DNA of 20,372 bases from Conidiobolus incongruus B7586 (Eukaryota > Entomophthoromycota > Entomophthoromycetes > Entomophthorales > Conidiobolaceae). The stretch covers positions 1-20,372 of the forward strand of contig JNEM01014592.1 of NCBI GenBank assembly GCA_000697335.1. The letters are read 5' to 3'. Positions 19,206 through 20,372 of this stretch are shown in pieces. The stretch's first letter is position 1. Each line of letters starts with the position of its first letter. The notes beneath the pieces were generated by a model that was not told where the DNA came from, searched no databases, and saw only the letters and a list, made by a program, of their open reading frames with translations. Made by a program: the position numbers and the translations under genes.

Positions 19206-20372
19206 ATATTAGCCTATAAAAATAAGTTATAAAATTAAAAATATAAATATTTCTATTATTATTTTAATTAATTCTAATTTAAATAAACTTATATTAAATT
19301 ATGTAATTAATATATATATTTTTTATAATATAATATATAAAATTAAATTTAATTAATTATTAATTAATATATTAAAATTAAAAATATATCTAAAATTAAT
19401 AATAAATTTGTAGGTTTTAATATTGATAGAAAAATTAATATTTAATATATTTACCTTTTGTTTTTCTAACTTCTTTAAGTTTATAAGATATAGAATCAAC
19501 TAGCTTTTTATATTAAACAAGATTAATATTATTTTAAATATCTTAAATATACTTTTAAAGTTAATTTAAATTTTTTGTTAAAGGGAAAGCTTTAATTAAT
19601 TATTTTAATTAATTTTAAAGATATTCAATTAGGTTAATATTAAAAGATTAAAGAAGTTATTCTATAATAATTATTTTGTTATTTTTAAGCTATTCAATAA
19701 TAGAATCTATAGTATAACAAAAGGTATTATTTTATTGGAAAATAATATTTAATTTATTTAAGCTATATTATTTAATAATATTTTTAATTTATTGTTTAAA
19801 ATATTTTAATATATTTTAATATTAATTCCTTTATTAAAATTATAAAGATATTTTATATTTAAAGATAATATATATCTTTAAAGTATAATTGACCTATTAT
19901 TATATTTTTGGGTCATAATAACATAATATTTATAAAATCATTTTTAATCTTTTTTAGATTATCTAACCTTTGTATTAAATTTATTAAAATATATCTTTGT
20001 TTTATTAGATTAAATAATTTTACTCTAGTTAATTTTAGTTTAACTTTAATATTAATATTTAAACTCTTATTTAATTTTATAGTAAATTTTTTTTAATTAA
20101 AGATATTTTTTCTTAAAATATAAATAATATCTATTTTAATATATAATATAGAATATTTATAATAATATTAGTATTAATTAATATTCTTATATAGTTTTAT
20201 AGTTCTTGTTATATTTCTATAGTAGTATTATACTTACTTGTATTAACTAACCTATAAATATACTTCTTATCATATTTATTTATAATTTTAATATGCTTAA
20301 GTTTTAATTTAAATATTTTTTTGACTTTGTTTTTAATAACCTTAATTATAATAAATTAACTAATACTAATAA
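19206..20372 (-). mobile_element. Decayed Tc1-like element (DD34E), partial, nested in mariner copy 3
   Basis: The minus strand contains the C-terminal two thirds of a dead Tc1-type transposase that ends at a TAA at 19435-19437. Visible blocks are a degraded FQQDNAPCHT (19714-19740), a degraded SPDLNPIEHLW (about 19610-19645) and a C-terminus close to the Tc1 SMPRR...KAKGG...KY pattern (KTKGKYIKY at 19435-19464). The codon at the second catalytic Asp (19729-19731, now Asn) and the catalytic Glu (19624-19626, still Glu) are separated by exactly 34 codons, the DD34E hallmark. Many changes are the C-to-T or G-to-A kind (CAA to TAA, GAT to AAT, CAT to TAT, TGG to stop). The N-terminus and outer inverted repeat lie beyond the window. 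The junction with the mariner copy is within about 19197-19215, and I could not read a clear inverted repeat there. Confidence 0.8.

Noticed and set aside
19908-20096. 62-codon plus-strand open frame
   Set aside because: It lies antisense to the Tc1-like transposase fossil and has the residue mix of AT-rich noise.

Overview
This is a very AT-rich piece of eukaryotic nuclear DNA with only three intact protein genes in about 20 kb. The organism is most likely a fungus. The evidence is a plasma-membrane P3A H+-ATPase, short introns (49-143 nt, all starting GT and ending TAG), an Ada2 with the ZZ-SANT-SWIRM order, and transposons worn down by C-to-T/G-to-A change as in fungal repeat-induced mutation. 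The lineage cannot be fixed from the sequence. The housekeeping genes have much higher GC and a biased codon choice (CAA for Gln, GAA for Glu, mostly AAG for Lys), so they stand out as islands.

Layout: 1-508 is the inner part and one end of a decayed mariner transposon that runs off the left edge. RPL10A (ribosomal protein uL1; 2517-3310, +) has a coding first exon of only five bases followed by a 143-nt intron. ADA2 (3644-5138, +; three exons) encodes a SAGA-type coactivator subunit. A decayed gene remnant lies at about 6175-6714 (-). A complete-length but dead 1290-bp mariner (6900-8189) has 27-bp imperfect inverted repeats between TA dinucleotides. Weak exon-like remnants follow at 8298-8775, and a broken Ser/Thr/Asn-rich gene sits at 9722-10456 (-). 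PMA1 (11482-14181, -) is intact, with a probable small intron in its 5' leader. Another weak remnant (16136-16393, -) lies next to a GC-rich solo LTR (16449-16783). The right end holds a third mariner copy (18024 to about 19200), interrupted by a Tc1-like element that runs off the window.

The three intact genes are unrelated housekeeping functions (translation, chromatin, membrane energisation) and do not form a functional cluster. The rest is a decaying compartment of transposons and gene remnants. Its most informative content is the pair of DDE transposase fossils. Both can still be assigned to family, because the spacing of their catalytic codons is exactly 34 residues: DD34D for mariner and DD34E for Tc1. 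I found no convincing tRNA, rRNA, CRISPR array or unknown multi-gene system.
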